DNA from: Aequorivita sp.
GTDB taxonomy: Bacteria > Bacteroidota > Bacteroidia > Flavobacteriales > Flavobacteriaceae
Assembly: GCA_002715485.1 (NCBI GenBank)
Contig: PAZL01000004.1
Location: forward strand, 12,087 to 56,872
Direction of reading: 5' to 3'
Length of the DNA stretch: 44,786 nt
Shown here: positions 9,100 through 18,529 of the stretch, piece after piece
Numbering within the stretch: the first letter of the stretch is position 1
How the letters are laid out: every line of letters starts with the position of its first letter
The notes under the pieces: model-generated
What the model was told of the DNA's origin: nothing
The model's database searches: none
What the model saw: the letters and a program-made list of their open reading frames with translations, nothing else
Made by a program: the position numbers and the translations under genes

Positions 9100-10305
9100 T
9101 CAATTAATTCTAGCTTTATCAGAAAGGGAGGGGGAAGCCAACATGGCAGTAAAAAAAGCAAACAAAACAACTCCGCTTTGACTTTCAAGTGTGGACTCGG
9201 TTATCATAAAAATTATTTGGATGGTAATTATTGAAATTCCAAGATACTTTCTATTTAAGTAGCACTCTTTAAAGGCAATAAACATTATTGTAACCAATAA
9301 AAAAAGCCCTAACAGGCCATAATATAAGGTTGTTTCTAAAAATTGGTTGTGTGCGTTATATTGATAAATATAACCCGTTTCAAAACCATTCTTTAAATAT
9401 TGATCATATAAGGTTTCATGGCCATCACCTGTTCCTGCTCCAATAACTAAGTTGTTGTTTTCTATTACTTGAAGCACTGATTGCCATTGATTCGTTCGTG
9501 TGTCAATATCTGATATTGCTATTCCTTCAGGGGTTTCAGCATTAAAACGTTTTTGAAAATTTGGAGAAAAATATGAAAATAGAATAATAAGAATTGAGAA
9601 AAATAGAAAAACTATATTCTTTGGTTTTAGCATAGCCCTTTTACTTAAGAATAAAATTATTGTACTAACGGCAAGAGCAATAACAGCCATTCTTACACTT
9701 AAAATATATAAAACTATTAGTAAAAAAAGAATGAGCGTTGTTTCTATTCTTTTTCTTGACCCACTTGATTTTAAGACAATCTCTGTAAAATAGGCTATCG
9801 CTATAATTACATACATTGCATAATAGGTAGTGTGGATATCTAATAGCAATCCAAACTTGTCATAATAAAAATAATCTCCAAAATTATTTATTTTGAAATA
9901 GCCTGCTTTAGTAATTGCAAACATTGCTGAAACTATTACGCCATAACTAAAGTATTTTATAAGAACTTGCTTTATTTGGGGAGTGATATCAATAGAAAAG
10001 AATATTAATGGAAATATTAAAAAAGGTAATTGTTTTTGAAGGTTTTTAATTCCCTCAGCTATATTTTGTGAATACAACATTCCGAACAATGCAATCCAAA
10101 ATAACGAGCTAAAGAGAAGAAAATAAATAAAATTCTTTTTTAAATACTGATATTTTTGCTGAAATGAATTATAGAAAAACCAACACAAAGCACATACAAT
10201 TATGCTTTGAGAGTTTAAGCTGTATTTTGGCAATGAAAGTGTTATCAATACAAGCACTAAAGACCCAAAAAACAGCTGTTCCTTTATGTTTTTGAAACTA
10301 CTCAA
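9100..10305 (-). CDS. O-antigen ligase/polymerase family membrane protein (WaaL-like)
   Basis: The 401-residue protein has ten or more hydrophobic segments and a large loop before the last ones. The loop ends in AHNQFLETTLYYGLLG at about 318-333, with a His-Asn pair at 319-320 and an Arg near 270. This is the signature of the Wzy_C/O-antigen ligase domain. Members either join polysaccharide to lipid A core at the periplasmic face or polymerise repeat units. The HNxxLE pattern leans towards a WaaL-type ligase, but this is inference. The coding frame starts with TTG at 10305 and overlaps the TGA of the SGNH gene (TTGA). No in-frame ATG lies nearby. Base composition is AT-rich compared with the rfb genes. 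Confidence 0.8.
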   Translation of the reverse strand: MSSFKNIKEQLFFGSLVLVLITLSLPKYSLNSQSIIVCALCWFFYNSFQQKYQYLKKNFIYFLLFSSLFWIALFGMLYSQNIAEGIKNLQKQLPFLIFPLIFFSIDITPQIKQVLIKYFSYGVIVSAMFAITKAGYFKINNFGDYFYYDKFGLLLDIHTTYYAMYVIIAIAYFTEIVLKSSGSRKRIETTLILFLLIVLYILSVRMAVIALAVSTIILFLSKRAMLKPKNIVFLFFSILIILFSYFSPNFQKRFNAETPEGIAISDIDTRTNQWQSVLQVIENNNLVIGAGTGDGHETLYDQYLKNGFETGYIYQYNAHNQFLETTLYYGLLGLFLLVTIMFIAFKECYLNRKYLGISIITIQIIFMITESTLESQSGVVLFAFFTAMLASPSLSDKARIN

Positions 10306-11240
10306 TTAATCTCTTTTAAAAGAAGTTTATTTAGAAATAGATATCCCTTTTCATTTAAATGAACCTCATCTTCTGCTAAATAATCTGACTTGTCATTCAA
10401 AAAATCAAAAAAATCAATGATTTTGGTTTTATTGTAAAGCTTAGAGCAATCAATAAGGTTTTTATTAAACTCTTTATTATATGAAATAAAATTTTTATTC
10501 GTCGAAGGGGGAAGAGTAATGAGGTAAATCATCTTGGTCTCTGTTTTGTTTTGAAGCAATCTCAAAATTTCGCAAGTGTCATTCTTAATTTTGGTTATAT
10601 CCAAGTTCTTATCCTGAGCTCCAAAAAATAAAATATAATATTCTGCTGGTCTTGCTTTTTTAATTTTAGTAATAAGGTCTGTTGTCTTATCAAAAGTACC
10701 TCCCACATATGGATATCCATAGACGTCTAATTTATTTCCAACAAAGTAAAAACTTCCTTTTTGAGCAAGATTTTTCCTCAAATCCCTACCTCTTCTCCAA
10801 ATTATTTGAGAATCACCAATAGTCATCGTTAGCTTACCCTCTGGTTGGATAAGAGGCAAATTAATAATTTTCAGCTCGCCTATTTTATCTTTTTTATTAG
10901 GAATACTGTTAATCCATTTTACCCCAGAAAAAACAATATGATTACTGTCTTTTAATATTTCTGATGTTCTAAAATAGATATCTTTTTTATTCTTAAGAAG
11001 AAAAGTATTATTTGTATTTAAAGTTGTAGGAACTTGAAAATCATTTTGAATGGATAAATAATCATTAGAAACTGAATCAATTTTAATTCCTTTAAAATTA
11101 TTTAATAGCACAATATGTTCCCAGTCATAATTGAATTGTATAAAATTTATGTTTGCCCGACTGATGAAGTTTAAGGTTAAATAACCAAGTAAGACACCCC
11201 AAATTATTATAAAAACCTTAAATGGAGGCATTTTATTCAT
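10302..11240 (-). CDS. membrane-anchored SGNH/GDSL hydrolase-like protein
   Basis: The 312-residue protein has one N-terminal membrane segment (about 7-26). The C-terminal SGNH domain shows block I TIGDSQ with Ser144, block II around YPYVGG (176-181), block III FFGAQD (205-210) and block V DEVH with Asp291 and His294. The catalytic Ser-Asp-His set is present. Block III normally reads GxND and here has Gln in place of Asn, which may alter the oxyanion hole. SGNH proteins in polysaccharide clusters add or remove O-acetyl groups. This one sits between two Wzy/WaaL-like genes, overlapping one by 8 bases and the other by 4, so it probably acts on the glycan at the periplasmic face. Confidence 0.75.
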   Translation of the reverse strand: MNKMPPFKVFIIIWGVLLGYLTLNFISRANINFIQFNYDWEHIVLLNNFKGIKIDSVSNDYLSIQNDFQVPTTLNTNNTFLLKNKKDIYFRTSEILKDSNHIVFSGVKWINSIPNKKDKIGELKIINLPLIQPEGKLTMTIGDSQIIWRRGRDLRKNLAQKGSFYFVGNKLDVYGYPYVGGTFDKTTDLITKIKKARPAEYYILFFGAQDKNLDITKIKNDTCEILRLLQNKTETKMIYLITLPPSTNKNFISYNKEFNKNLIDCSKLYNKTKIIDFFDFLNDKSDYLAEDEVHLNEKGYLFLNKLLLKEIN

Positions 11241-12477
11241 TTTGAATCTTTTTATTTTCTTCTTCTTTATTATAAAAGTACAAGGGATACAAAAAAAGTA
11301 GTGATGCCATCAGAAACGCAATATTATTCAATGAATATGAAAATAATGCGTCTAAGAACAATGAAAAATAAATAACAAAGACCAATTCAAATTTTTGTTT
11401 TGACCATTTTAAAAATAAAGGAGCCATTAAAATTAGCAAATACAAAAGGCCTCCAATGATACCCATTTCAACAAATAGGTGGGGATAATAAGTATCGGTG
11501 GTTGCCAAGTTAATTGTATCATACCAATTAAAATGATGTTTACTATAGATAGGTGAACGATAGGTTACTGATTCTGGCCCCCCAAAGGATCCAATACCTT
11601 GACCAAACAGATTAAAGTCTGCCAATTCATCGAACATTACTCGATAAGATTCTGCTCTGGCAGAATCGCCTTCGGTAATATATTGTTCTATCCTTAAAGC
11701 TATGCTTTCGCCCATGCTTGACACCACTTTTGGAATGGCAATAAGAGCTATTATAAAAAGAAAGCCTACAACTTGAAAAAACTTTAGTTTGTTTTTATAT
11801 TGTATAAAAAGTAAGACTAATAAAGTTCCAATTGTTTTATAGGAGAAACTCAAAAAAAGTGAGATAATGAATATAGACAAGACAAAATTTTTCCATTTTC
11901 CACTATAATATTTTCGAGCTAAAAAGAATGCAATTAAATTTATAAAACCAAAAAGGCCAAAGAAGGCTACAATACCCGTAGCCCTGATAATCCCAGACGA
12001 AACATTATAAAATGGGTTTCCATATAAGTCTATACCATAAAACCATTGATTAACTCCTCTAGCCCAGTTTATATAATTAATTACCTGCCAAAAATCATTT
12101 ATTAGCACAAATATTATAAAGGCACTAAAAAGTAATTTAAAGTGTTTTTTAATTGCATATCCATACAATAAAACAGATATGGGAAAAAGATAGCGCACAC
12201 CTTCAGAAATTGCTGCATTAATATTAAAGGAATGTACTATTCCATATAAAAAAAAAGGTAGGAAAATCAGTAAAAAAAATATAAAAGCCCCGTGATACTT
12301 TAAATGAATAAAAGCATATAAGAACATATACAAAACTGCTCCAACCTTAAGAATTGAAGATAGAGAAGAAATTATGGGCATAAGTATTTCCGAAGTAAAA
12401 ATTAAAAAGAAAGGAAAAAGGATTAATAAATCCTTTAATAGCTTCGTTAACGGTATGTTCTTTTTAATCAATATCAT
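11233..12477 (-). CDS. O-antigen polymerase-like membrane protein (Wzy-like)
   Basis: The 414-residue polytopic membrane protein has about ten to twelve hydrophobic segments. A periplasmic loop at about residues 255-330 contains FNLFGQGIGSFGG and leads into TDTYYPHLFVEMGIIGG (327-343), the typical end of the Wzy/O-antigen ligase domain. Proteins of this type polymerise undecaprenyl-linked repeat units delivered by the Wzx flippase. It follows the flippase gene by 25 bases and is AT-rich, as polymerase genes often are. Since a second family member lies two genes downstream, one is likely the polymerase and the other the ligase. Sequence alone does not settle which. Confidence 0.8.
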   Translation of the reverse strand: MILIKKNIPLTKLLKDLLILFPFFLIFTSEILMPIISSLSSILKVGAVLYMFLYAFIHLKYHGAFIFFLLIFLPFFLYGIVHSFNINAAISEGVRYLFPISVLLYGYAIKKHFKLLFSAFIIFVLINDFWQVINYINWARGVNQWFYGIDLYGNPFYNVSSGIIRATGIVAFFGLFGFINLIAFFLARKYYSGKWKNFVLSIFIISLFLSFSYKTIGTLLVLLFIQYKNKLKFFQVVGFLFIIALIAIPKVVSSMGESIALRIEQYITEGDSARAESYRVMFDELADFNLFGQGIGSFGGPESVTYRSPIYSKHHFNWYDTINLATTDTYYPHLFVEMGIIGGLLYLLILMAPLFLKWSKQKFELVFVIYFSLFLDALFSYSLNNIAFLMASLLFLYPLYFYNKEEENKKIQNE

Positions 12478-12502
12478 AAGAAAATATTACGTTCCTTAAA
12501 TT

Positions 12503-13753
12503 TTAAATTCGTTTCGATACTTTTCGTGCAAAATAAGTCAAAGCGAACAAACTAACAATATTTTGAAACACATAGGCAGCTCCTGCACCCATTATACCAT
12601 ATTTTACATCCAAGAAATATATAACTGGGCATGAAATCAAAAAAATAATAATTGAAGCGAATGATATATATTTCATTTTACCCAAACTAAGAAAAATGAC
12701 CCCTTTCAATGTATAAAATGCTTCTATAAGCCAACCAACAAGCATTATTCGGAAAACAGGCATTGCACTATCATATTTATCGCCAAAAACAAAACCTACT
12801 ATTATGGGTAAAAATATTTGTGAGACAACAAAGATTATAGTTGCAATAAAAATAAATTGCTTTTCAAATTTTTTATGTTTTTGAAAGAAAGTACTTAAAT
12901 TATTCGAAGATTCGGACATTTTTGGAATGACGAATTGTTGGACCGTCGATGAAACTATCCCAATACCTTGTATCAAAATAAGTGCAAATGCATAATTGCC
13001 GAACATATCTCTATCCAGAATTACATAATTGGCAATCAGAAAGCCAGAATGTATTTTAAATTGATCTATCAGTTGTGCTACAAAAGCCGTTTTGGAGAGA
13101 CTAATGACCTTAGTTTTGATTTCCAAAGATCTATTTGTCAATCCTTTGTTAACAAATTCCTTTCTTAAATCATATAATAAAATAAGGGTAGCAAGTATTG
13201 TTGAAATAACCATTGAAAGAACATACCCGCGAATAAAAAAGAAATATGTAAAAGACAGAACAAATACTGCAGAAATCAACTTAAGATAAAGAACTACAGT
13301 GCTAATTCGCTTAAACCTATCAATTGCTTGATAATAGCGAATCAAAAGCATAGTAAGAACAGATGGAATAATTATAAAAGAATATTGTTGAAACCAGTAT
13401 AAAAGTGTTTCATCTTGCGAGATGAATCCCAAGTATCCCAAAAGGTTAAAAATTATGAATATAATCAGAGAAAAGACAGTGGCGTACTTCAAAGAAAAAA
13501 TTAGTGCAACCTTTCTAATAGCGCTGTCTTTATTTTCAGGTATTACCTTTAAGATTGCAAAAATAACGCCCCCACCACCTAGCACAATTGCCATATTAGC
13601 AAAAGTTTCGATGGTTTTAACAATCCCAACATTTGTTGGAGACATAATTTTGGCTACCAAAAGGCTAGAGCCAAAAACAATAAATTGAACAGAATAATTT
13701 GAAACAATAAGGTGAAAAAAGCCTTTGTTTTTTAATTTTAAAAAAAGTAACAT
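12503..13753 (-). CDS. Wzx-type oligosaccharide flippase
   Basis: The protein of about 416 residues is almost entirely hydrophobic, with about twelve membrane segments in the MATE/MOP (polysaccharide synthesis, RfbX) style. Visible landmarks are VQFIVFGSSLLVAKIMSP at the N-terminus and LKGVIFLSLGKMKY in the second half. Wzx proteins flip undecaprenyl-pyrophosphate-linked repeat units to the periplasmic side. I place the start at the ATG at 13753. A GTG at 13765 in the same frame adds four residues and would sit 6 bases after the wecC stop. It lies between wecC and the Wzy-like gene, as is usual for Wzx/Wzy loci. Confidence 0.88.
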   Translation of the reverse strand: MLLFLKLKNKGFFHLIVSNYSVQFIVFGSSLLVAKIMSPTNVGIVKTIETFANMAIVLGGGGVIFAILKVIPENKDSAIRKVALIFSLKYATVFSLIIFIIFNLLGYLGFISQDETLLYWFQQYSFIIIPSVLTMLLIRYYQAIDRFKRISTVVLYLKLISAVFVLSFTYFFFIRGYVLSMVISTILATLILLYDLRKEFVNKGLTNRSLEIKTKVISLSKTAFVAQLIDQFKIHSGFLIANYVILDRDMFGNYAFALILIQGIGIVSSTVQQFVIPKMSESSNNLSTFFQKHKKFEKQFIFIATIIFVVSQIFLPIIVGFVFGDKYDSAMPVFRIMLVGWLIEAFYTLKGVIFLSLGKMKYISFASIIIFLISCPVIYFLDVKYGIMGAGAAYVFQNIVSLFALTYFARKVSKRI

Positions 13754-13771
13754 CAGCCTTTCCACAAGAAG

Positions 13772-14980
13772 TTATTTTAATACTCCACAAAAATCTAGAA
13801 TATGAATGTTAGGATTTGTATTCAACCCTTTAAACTCTTTATGGGCTACCAAAAACACCATAATGTCACAAGTTATCTTGGCTTCTGTTATCGATGTTAA
13901 ATTAAACTTGCCATGTGCTTTTAGGTTTGGCTCAACAAACAAAACTTTAAATCCGTCTGTTTCCAATTGTTCTGCAACATGAAGTGCTGGAGATTCCCTT
14001 AAATCATCAATATTAGGTTTAAAGACAAGCCCCATACAGGCTATAATTGCATCCCTACCATTTTTTATTTTAAATTGAAGCGCGGCGTTTTTCACTTTTT
14101 CAATAGCCCATTCTGTTTTGAAATTGTTTATTTCGCGAGCGGAACGAATTATTTTTGATTCCTGTGGAAATTCAGAAACGATAAACCAGGGATCTACCGC
14201 AATACAATGTCCGCCAACGCCTGTGCCGGGTTGTAAAATATTCACGCGTGGATGTTTGTTTGCCAAACGAATCAATTCCCACACATTGATGTTTGCTTTA
14301 TCACAAATCATAGAAAGTTCATTTGCAAAAGCTATTTGTACATCGCGCGATGAGTTTTCAACCAATTTGCACATTTCAGCTGTTTGTGAATTGGTTTTGT
14401 GCAATTCACCCTTTACAAAATGCTTGTAAAACCATACTGCTTTTTCTGTAGAAGCTTCATCAATTCCGCCTATAGCGCGATCATTCTGTTCCAATTCATA
14501 GATTACGTTTCCAGGTAAAACGCGTTCTGGGCAATATGCAATAAAGATCTCGTCTTTTAAGTCTGGACGTTCCTCAAAAATTATTTCTTGAATTTTATGG
14601 GTTGTTCCTACTGGACTGGTAGATTCCAATATAACAAGTGCGCCTTTTTGCAATGTGGAAATAATATTTTTAACAGCTTTTTCGACATAGGAAAGATCTG
14701 GAACGTGGTTTCCCTTAAAAGGAGTTGGAACCGCAATCAGATACACATCTGCTTCTACGGGTATTTTAGAGGCCTTCAGGTAACCTTGCTTTACTACATG
14801 ATGAACAAGGCCATCGAGATCTGGTTCAACAATATGAATTTTGCCCTCGTTTATGGTATCTACCACATGTTGATGTATATCAACCCCAGTTACATATATT
14901 CCTTTACTTGCTATAAGTGCTGCAGTAGGCAACCCAATATAGCCAAGTCCCATCATAACCACCGTCGGTTTCTTTTCCAT
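13772..14980 (-). CDS. wecC: UDP-N-acetyl-D-mannosamine dehydrogenase
   Basis: The enzyme oxidises UDP-ManNAc to UDP-ManNAcA with NAD. Seen are the Rossmann start VVMMGLGYIGLPTAALIASKG, VEPDLDGLV, STSPVGTTHKI, and the catalytic-cysteine segment GTGVGGHCIAVDPWF (Cys at about 259 from this start). Length (about 402 residues) and the motif wording fit WecC more than UDP-glucose dehydrogenase. I use the ATG at 14980, one base after the stop of wecB. A TTG at 14995 would extend it by five residues and overlap wecB. With wecB it gives the complete route from UDP-GlcNAc to UDP-ManNAcA, a likely donor for the WecG-like transferase at 143-886. Confidence 0.92.
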   Translation of the reverse strand: MEKKPTVVMMGLGYIGLPTAALIASKGIYVTGVDIHQHVVDTINEGKIHIVEPDLDGLVHHVVKQGYLKASKIPVEADVYLIAVPTPFKGNHVPDLSYVEKAVKNIISTLQKGALVILESTSPVGTTHKIQEIIFEERPDLKDEIFIAYCPERVLPGNVIYELEQNDRAIGGIDEASTEKAVWFYKHFVKGELHKTNSQTAEMCKLVENSSRDVQIAFANELSMICDKANINVWELIRLANKHPRVNILQPGTGVGGHCIAVDPWFIVSEFPQESKIIRSAREINNFKTEWAIEKVKNAALQFKIKNGRDAIIACMGLVFKPNIDDLRESPALHVAEQLETDGFKVLFVEPNLKAHGKFNLTSITEAKITCDIMVFLVAHKEFKGLNTNPNIHILDFCGVLK

Positions 14981-14981
14981 T

Positions 14982-16106
14982 TTATAATGCTTCAATAAAT
15001 TTTATAATTCTTTCTGTTGCTTTTCCATCACCATATGGGTTGTGCAACATGCTCATACCATTGTAGTATTCTATATTATTCAATAATTTATCGGTTTCTT
15101 CAATAATTCTGTTGGAATCTATTCCCACCAATATTACTGTGCCTTCCTCAACAGCTTCTGGTCGTTCGGTTGTGGTTCTAGTTACCAAAACAGGTTTGCC
15201 CAAACTTGGTGCTTCCTCTTGAATTCCACCACTGTCAGTAATGATTAGGTAAGATTTTTCCATCAACCATATAAATGCAGGGTATGCAAGTGGGGCAACT
15301 AAATGTATATTTTCAATCCCACTCAAAAGTTCATTAACAGGTCCTTTTACATTCGGATTTAAATGAACCGGATAAATTATATCAACCTCTGGGTTATTTT
15401 GAGCTATTGTTTTCAATGCAGCACAAATGTTTATTAATCCATCTCCATGATTTTCACGTCTATGACCCGTGACAAGTATTATTTTTTTTTGAAAATTCAA
15501 AAGAAGTTTTAAATTCTCGATTTCTTCATCCTTAAAATTTTTTGCATTTACTTTTTCAATGCCATAAAGTAGGGCATCGATAACCGTATTTCCAGTGACT
15601 AAAATATTTTCTTCTTTGGTATTTTCAACTAGAAGATTTTTCTTGGAAAGCTCTGTAGGCGAAAAATGATAATCGGCAATTTTTCCAGTGAGTTGTCTGT
15701 TGAATTCTTCAGGGAAAGGATATTGACGGTCAAAAGTGCGTAAACCTGCTTCCACGTGACATATTTTTGCACCACTATAAAAAGCGGCGATACCTACCGC
15801 CATTGAAGTCGTAGTGTCTCCATGAACATATACGTAATCTGGATTTACTTCTTCCAGCACAGATTTCATGTTTTCAATAATTGTGGCTGTCAATGAATAT
15901 AGATTTTGGTTTGGCCGCATTAAGTCCAAATCAAAATCAGGGGTAATTTCGAAGAAATCCAACACTTGGTCAAGCATTTCACGATGTTGGGCCGTAACAC
16001 AGACTTTAGTTTCAAAGTTTTTGTTCTTTAAAAATTTTTGGACCAATGGAGCCATTTTTATGGCTTCGGGGCGAGTGCCAAATACTATTAAATTGGTTTT
16101 AGACAT
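14982..16106 (-). CDS. wecB: UDP-N-acetylglucosamine 2-epimerase (non-hydrolysing)
   Basis: The 374-residue protein converts UDP-GlcNAc to UDP-ManNAc. Family motifs seen are FGTRPEAIKMAPL at the start, VHGDTTTSMA, HVEAGLRTFDRQYPFPEEFNR, TGHRRENHGDG and TDSGGIQEEAPSLGKPVLVTR. Length and start match the WecB/MnaA family. It is followed immediately by wecC and preceded 41 bases upstream by the Wzz-like gene. Function in the cytoplasm is as supplier of ManNAc and ManNAcA residues for the surface glycan encoded by this locus. Confidence 0.95.
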   Translation of the reverse strand: MSKTNLIVFGTRPEAIKMAPLVQKFLKNKNFETKVCVTAQHREMLDQVLDFFEITPDFDLDLMRPNQNLYSLTATIIENMKSVLEEVNPDYVYVHGDTTTSMAVGIAAFYSGAKICHVEAGLRTFDRQYPFPEEFNRQLTGKIADYHFSPTELSKKNLLVENTKEENILVTGNTVIDALLYGIEKVNAKNFKDEEIENLKLLLNFQKKIILVTGHRRENHGDGLINICAALKTIAQNNPEVDIIYPVHLNPNVKGPVNELLSGIENIHLVAPLAYPAFIWLMEKSYLIITDSGGIQEEAPSLGKPVLVTRTTTERPEAVEEGTVILVGIDSNRIIEETDKLLNNIEYYNGMSMLHNPYGDGKATERIIKFIEAL

Positions 16107-16147
16107 TTGATTTTTTTGAAGAATCGCAAAGTTTTTATTTCAATAAC

Positions 16148-17110
16148 CTAATCTGCATTTGCATATTTTTTCAAGCTTTTGAAAATAAAGAGAATAAAAA
16201 ATATAAAAGAGAATAGAAAAACTAAAAGCAACGGATATTTTACTTTATTTGAAATATTAAGAAGCCTTTCGGGTTCTAAATTATAATTGACGCTAACTCT
16301 TTTAATTGGAACTGTATAATCATTTTGTTGTATTTCGAGTCGTTGTAAATTGTCAATAATTTGTCTTTTCTTTTCTACCAAATTATACTGATCAGCATTA
16401 TTGCTTACTGAAACAGAAGATCCTTCTTTTTTAATGGTATAATTTGATTTAATTAAAGAATCTAATTGCGCTACCATTACATAATGTTCTTGGACCTCGA
16501 TATCTTTTGTTTTTTTATAGATTTTTTGGTATTCCTGAAAATGTTTGTTTTCATTAAAGTATGTAAAAAGATCATCTATGATTTTTTGGGTAGATTTTTT
16601 TCCTTTAATAGAAATTTGCATTCTATGATATTTATAGTATTTACTAGTAGCCATATTTTCCACATATTCAGAAAAATCTTGGTTCTGTGAAATAATTTTT
16701 AGGATATCTATATTTTGACGTGATTCTGAAATAAAATTATAGAGATCAACAATGGGTTCAATTTCAATGAGATTAAGTTTTGAAAAATTGGTATCCAAAA
16801 CCTGTTTTAAATATATACTGTCTTTTGAAGCTATTTTTGAGTTTAAAGCCTCAACTTTATCATACAAATAATCTACGCTACCAAAATTTGGGATTACTAT
16901 TAGCTCATTATTGTAAGATTCAACATTATTATAATCTTTATACAAACCAATACCAAAACCAACAATAATTAAAATTATGACTATAATAAAATATCTTTTA
17001 AAGAAATCTATTATATTAAGAATTGCTCTTGCAATACTTTTAAATATATCGTTTGACTTCTTTAACAAATACCCCAAATCAACCTCCTCAGATGAGTTTT
17101 GCTGTGCCAT
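16148..17110 (-). CDS. Wzz-like chain-length determinant protein
   Basis: The 320-residue protein has a membrane segment near residues 38-57 and a second near 292-310. A mainly helical, charged region between them would face the periplasm. This two-segment topology and the terminal Lys-rich tail are typical of polysaccharide co-polymerases of the Wzz type, which set O-antigen chain length. There is no cytoplasmic tyrosine kinase domain, unlike Wzc. Sequence motifs are weak, so the call rests on topology, size and position between rfbD and wecB. Confidence 0.75.
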   Translation of the reverse strand: MAQQNSSEEVDLGYLLKKSNDIFKSIARAILNIIDFFKRYFIIVIILIIVGFGIGLYKDYNNVESYNNELIVIPNFGSVDYLYDKVEALNSKIASKDSIYLKQVLDTNFSKLNLIEIEPIVDLYNFISESRQNIDILKIISQNQDFSEYVENMATSKYYKYHRMQISIKGKKSTQKIIDDLFTYFNENKHFQEYQKIYKKTKDIEVQEHYVMVAQLDSLIKSNYTIKKEGSSVSVSNNADQYNLVEKKRQIIDNLQRLEIQQNDYTVPIKRVSVNYNLEPERLLNISNKVKYPLLLVFLFSFIFFILFIFKSLKKYANAD

Positions 17111-17121
17111 ATAAACTAATA

Positions 17122-17985
17122 TTATAAATTAATGACTTTATTCTTTAAAACAGATTGGAGGCTTTCCTGCCAATCTATATATTTTACTTTCAATGTATTC
17201 TGCGCCTTTGTGTTATCCAAAACACTATATGCCGGCCTTGCGGCAAAAGTACGGTAATGGTTTGTTTTTGCAAGATTTGCATCTTTTAATTTTTCACTTT
17301 GCTTAAGTATCTCCTCTGCAAACCCAAACCATGTGGTTTCGCCGCTGTTGCTATAATGGTAAACGCCATAATTTGTTGAATCTTGCGCAATTACCTGTAA
17401 TAGCACTTTCGCCAAATCATTTGCGTTCGTGGGCGTTCCCGTCTGTTCGGTTGTGATTGTAAGTGATTTTCCTTCTTCAGCGTATCTTAAGATCGTTTTA
17501 AAAAAATTATGCCCGTATTGCGAATACAGCCACGAGGTGCGAAATATAAAATACTTAGTGCATATTTCTTTTATATTTTTTTCTCCTTTCAACTTGGAAG
17601 CCCCGTAAATATTGATGGGGTTTGTAGGGTCGGTTTCTAAATAGGGTGTTTGTTTTTTTCCATCAAAAACATAATCTGTGGAAATATGAAGCAAAACAAC
17701 ATCATTCTCTTTACAGGAAGTCGCTACGTTTTTTACGGCTTCGGTATTGATGGCAAAAGCTTTTTCAGGTTCACTTTCTGCCTTTTCAACATTGGTATAT
17801 GCTGCAGTATTAATACAGTGTGAAAAATTATTTTTTTTAAAGAATTTCCTTAATGAATCTTCTTCTTGAATATCAAGTTCTTCCTTTGAAACAAAGACAA
17901 ATTCAAGGTCGGGAAAACTGGCAGCTGCATTTTTTATGCATCTTCCCAATTGTCCGTTTGCGCCTGTAACCAATATTTTTTTCAT
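17122..17985 (-). CDS. rfbD: dTDP-4-dehydrorhamnose reductase
   Basis: The last step of dTDP-L-rhamnose synthesis is the NAD(P)H reduction of dTDP-4-dehydro-L-rhamnose. The 287-residue protein has the nucleotide-binding motif TGANGQLGR at 7-15, INTAAYTNVEKAE, HISTDYVFDG and the catalytic YxxxK at Tyr127/Lys131 in INIYGASKLKGE. It overlaps rfbC by four bases (ATGA), which signals translational coupling. It is the fourth gene of an rfbB-A-C-D run. Confidence 0.95.
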   Translation of the reverse strand: MKKILVTGANGQLGRCIKNAAASFPDLEFVFVSKEELDIQEEDSLRKFFKKNNFSHCINTAAYTNVEKAESEPEKAFAINTEAVKNVATSCKENDVVLLHISTDYVFDGKKQTPYLETDPTNPINIYGASKLKGEKNIKEICTKYFIFRTSWLYSQYGHNFFKTILRYAEEGKSLTITTEQTGTPTNANDLAKVLLQVIAQDSTNYGVYHYSNSGETTWFGFAEEILKQSEKLKDANLAKTNHYRTFAARPAYSVLDNTKAQNTLKVKYIDWQESLQSVLKNKVINL

Positions 17986-18527
17986 GAAACCGCTTCCTCA
18001 AAACCGGGAAGTTCCAAATCTTTTTCTGAAATAATGAATTCTTCCTCTGGAAGATGCCAATCTAATGCCAAGGTTGCGTCATTGTAGATTATTCCACTTT
18101 CCGAAGCTTTATCGTAATAATTATCGCATTTATAAGAAAAGATAGATTGGTCCGAAAGGGTTATAAAACCGTGCGCAAAACCGCGTGGCACAAATAGTTG
18201 TAAGTGCTCCACATCGTCTAAAATGATAGAAAATGATTTGCCGAAGGTTTCAGAATTTTTCCGAACATCTACTACAATGTCCAAAACCTTGCCCTTTACA
18301 ACACGAACTAGCTTGGCCTGTGCCAGGGCATCTTTTTGAAAATGGAGTCCGCGAAGCACGCCCTTTGATGAAATGGATTGGTTGTCCTGAACAAAATCAA
18401 CGGTTAGGCCAGTTACTTTTTCAAAATTTTTTTTATTATAGGTTTCATAAAAAAGTCCGCGCTCGTCACAATAAACGTTCGGTTTTAAAATAAAACAATC
18501 TTTTAAAGGTGTTTTTTGTAGTTCCAA
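17982..18527 (-). CDS. rfbC: dTDP-4-dehydrorhamnose 3,5-epimerase
   Basis: The 181-residue cupin enzyme epimerises C3 and C5 of dTDP-4-dehydro-6-deoxyglucose. Seen are GVLRGLHFQ with the catalytic His62, KLVRVVKGKVLDIVVDVR, and FVPRGFAHGF. The coding frame begins with TTG at 18527. There is no ATG before the conserved N-terminus and the TAG of rfbA lies two bases upstream, so a TTG start is likely. The protein length is typical for RmlC. Confidence 0.95.
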   Translation of the reverse strand: MELQKTPLKDCFILKPNVYCDERGLFYETYNKKNFEKVTGLTVDFVQDNQSISSKGVLRGLHFQKDALAQAKLVRVVKGKVLDIVVDVRKNSETFGKSFSIILDDVEHLQLFVPRGFAHGFITLSDQSIFSYKCDNYYDKASESGIIYNDATLALDWHLPEEEFIISEKDLELPGFEEAVS

Positions 18528-18529
18528 AT

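Noticed and set aside
15750-15765. Another CACGTG core as parS
   Set aside because: The flanks do not fit TGTTNCACGTGNAACA. The same holds for CACGTG at about 22063, 31525, 39059 and 43670.
12503-16106. Riboswitch or small RNA between polysaccharide genes
   Set aside because: Gaps are 41 bases or less, too short to hold one.
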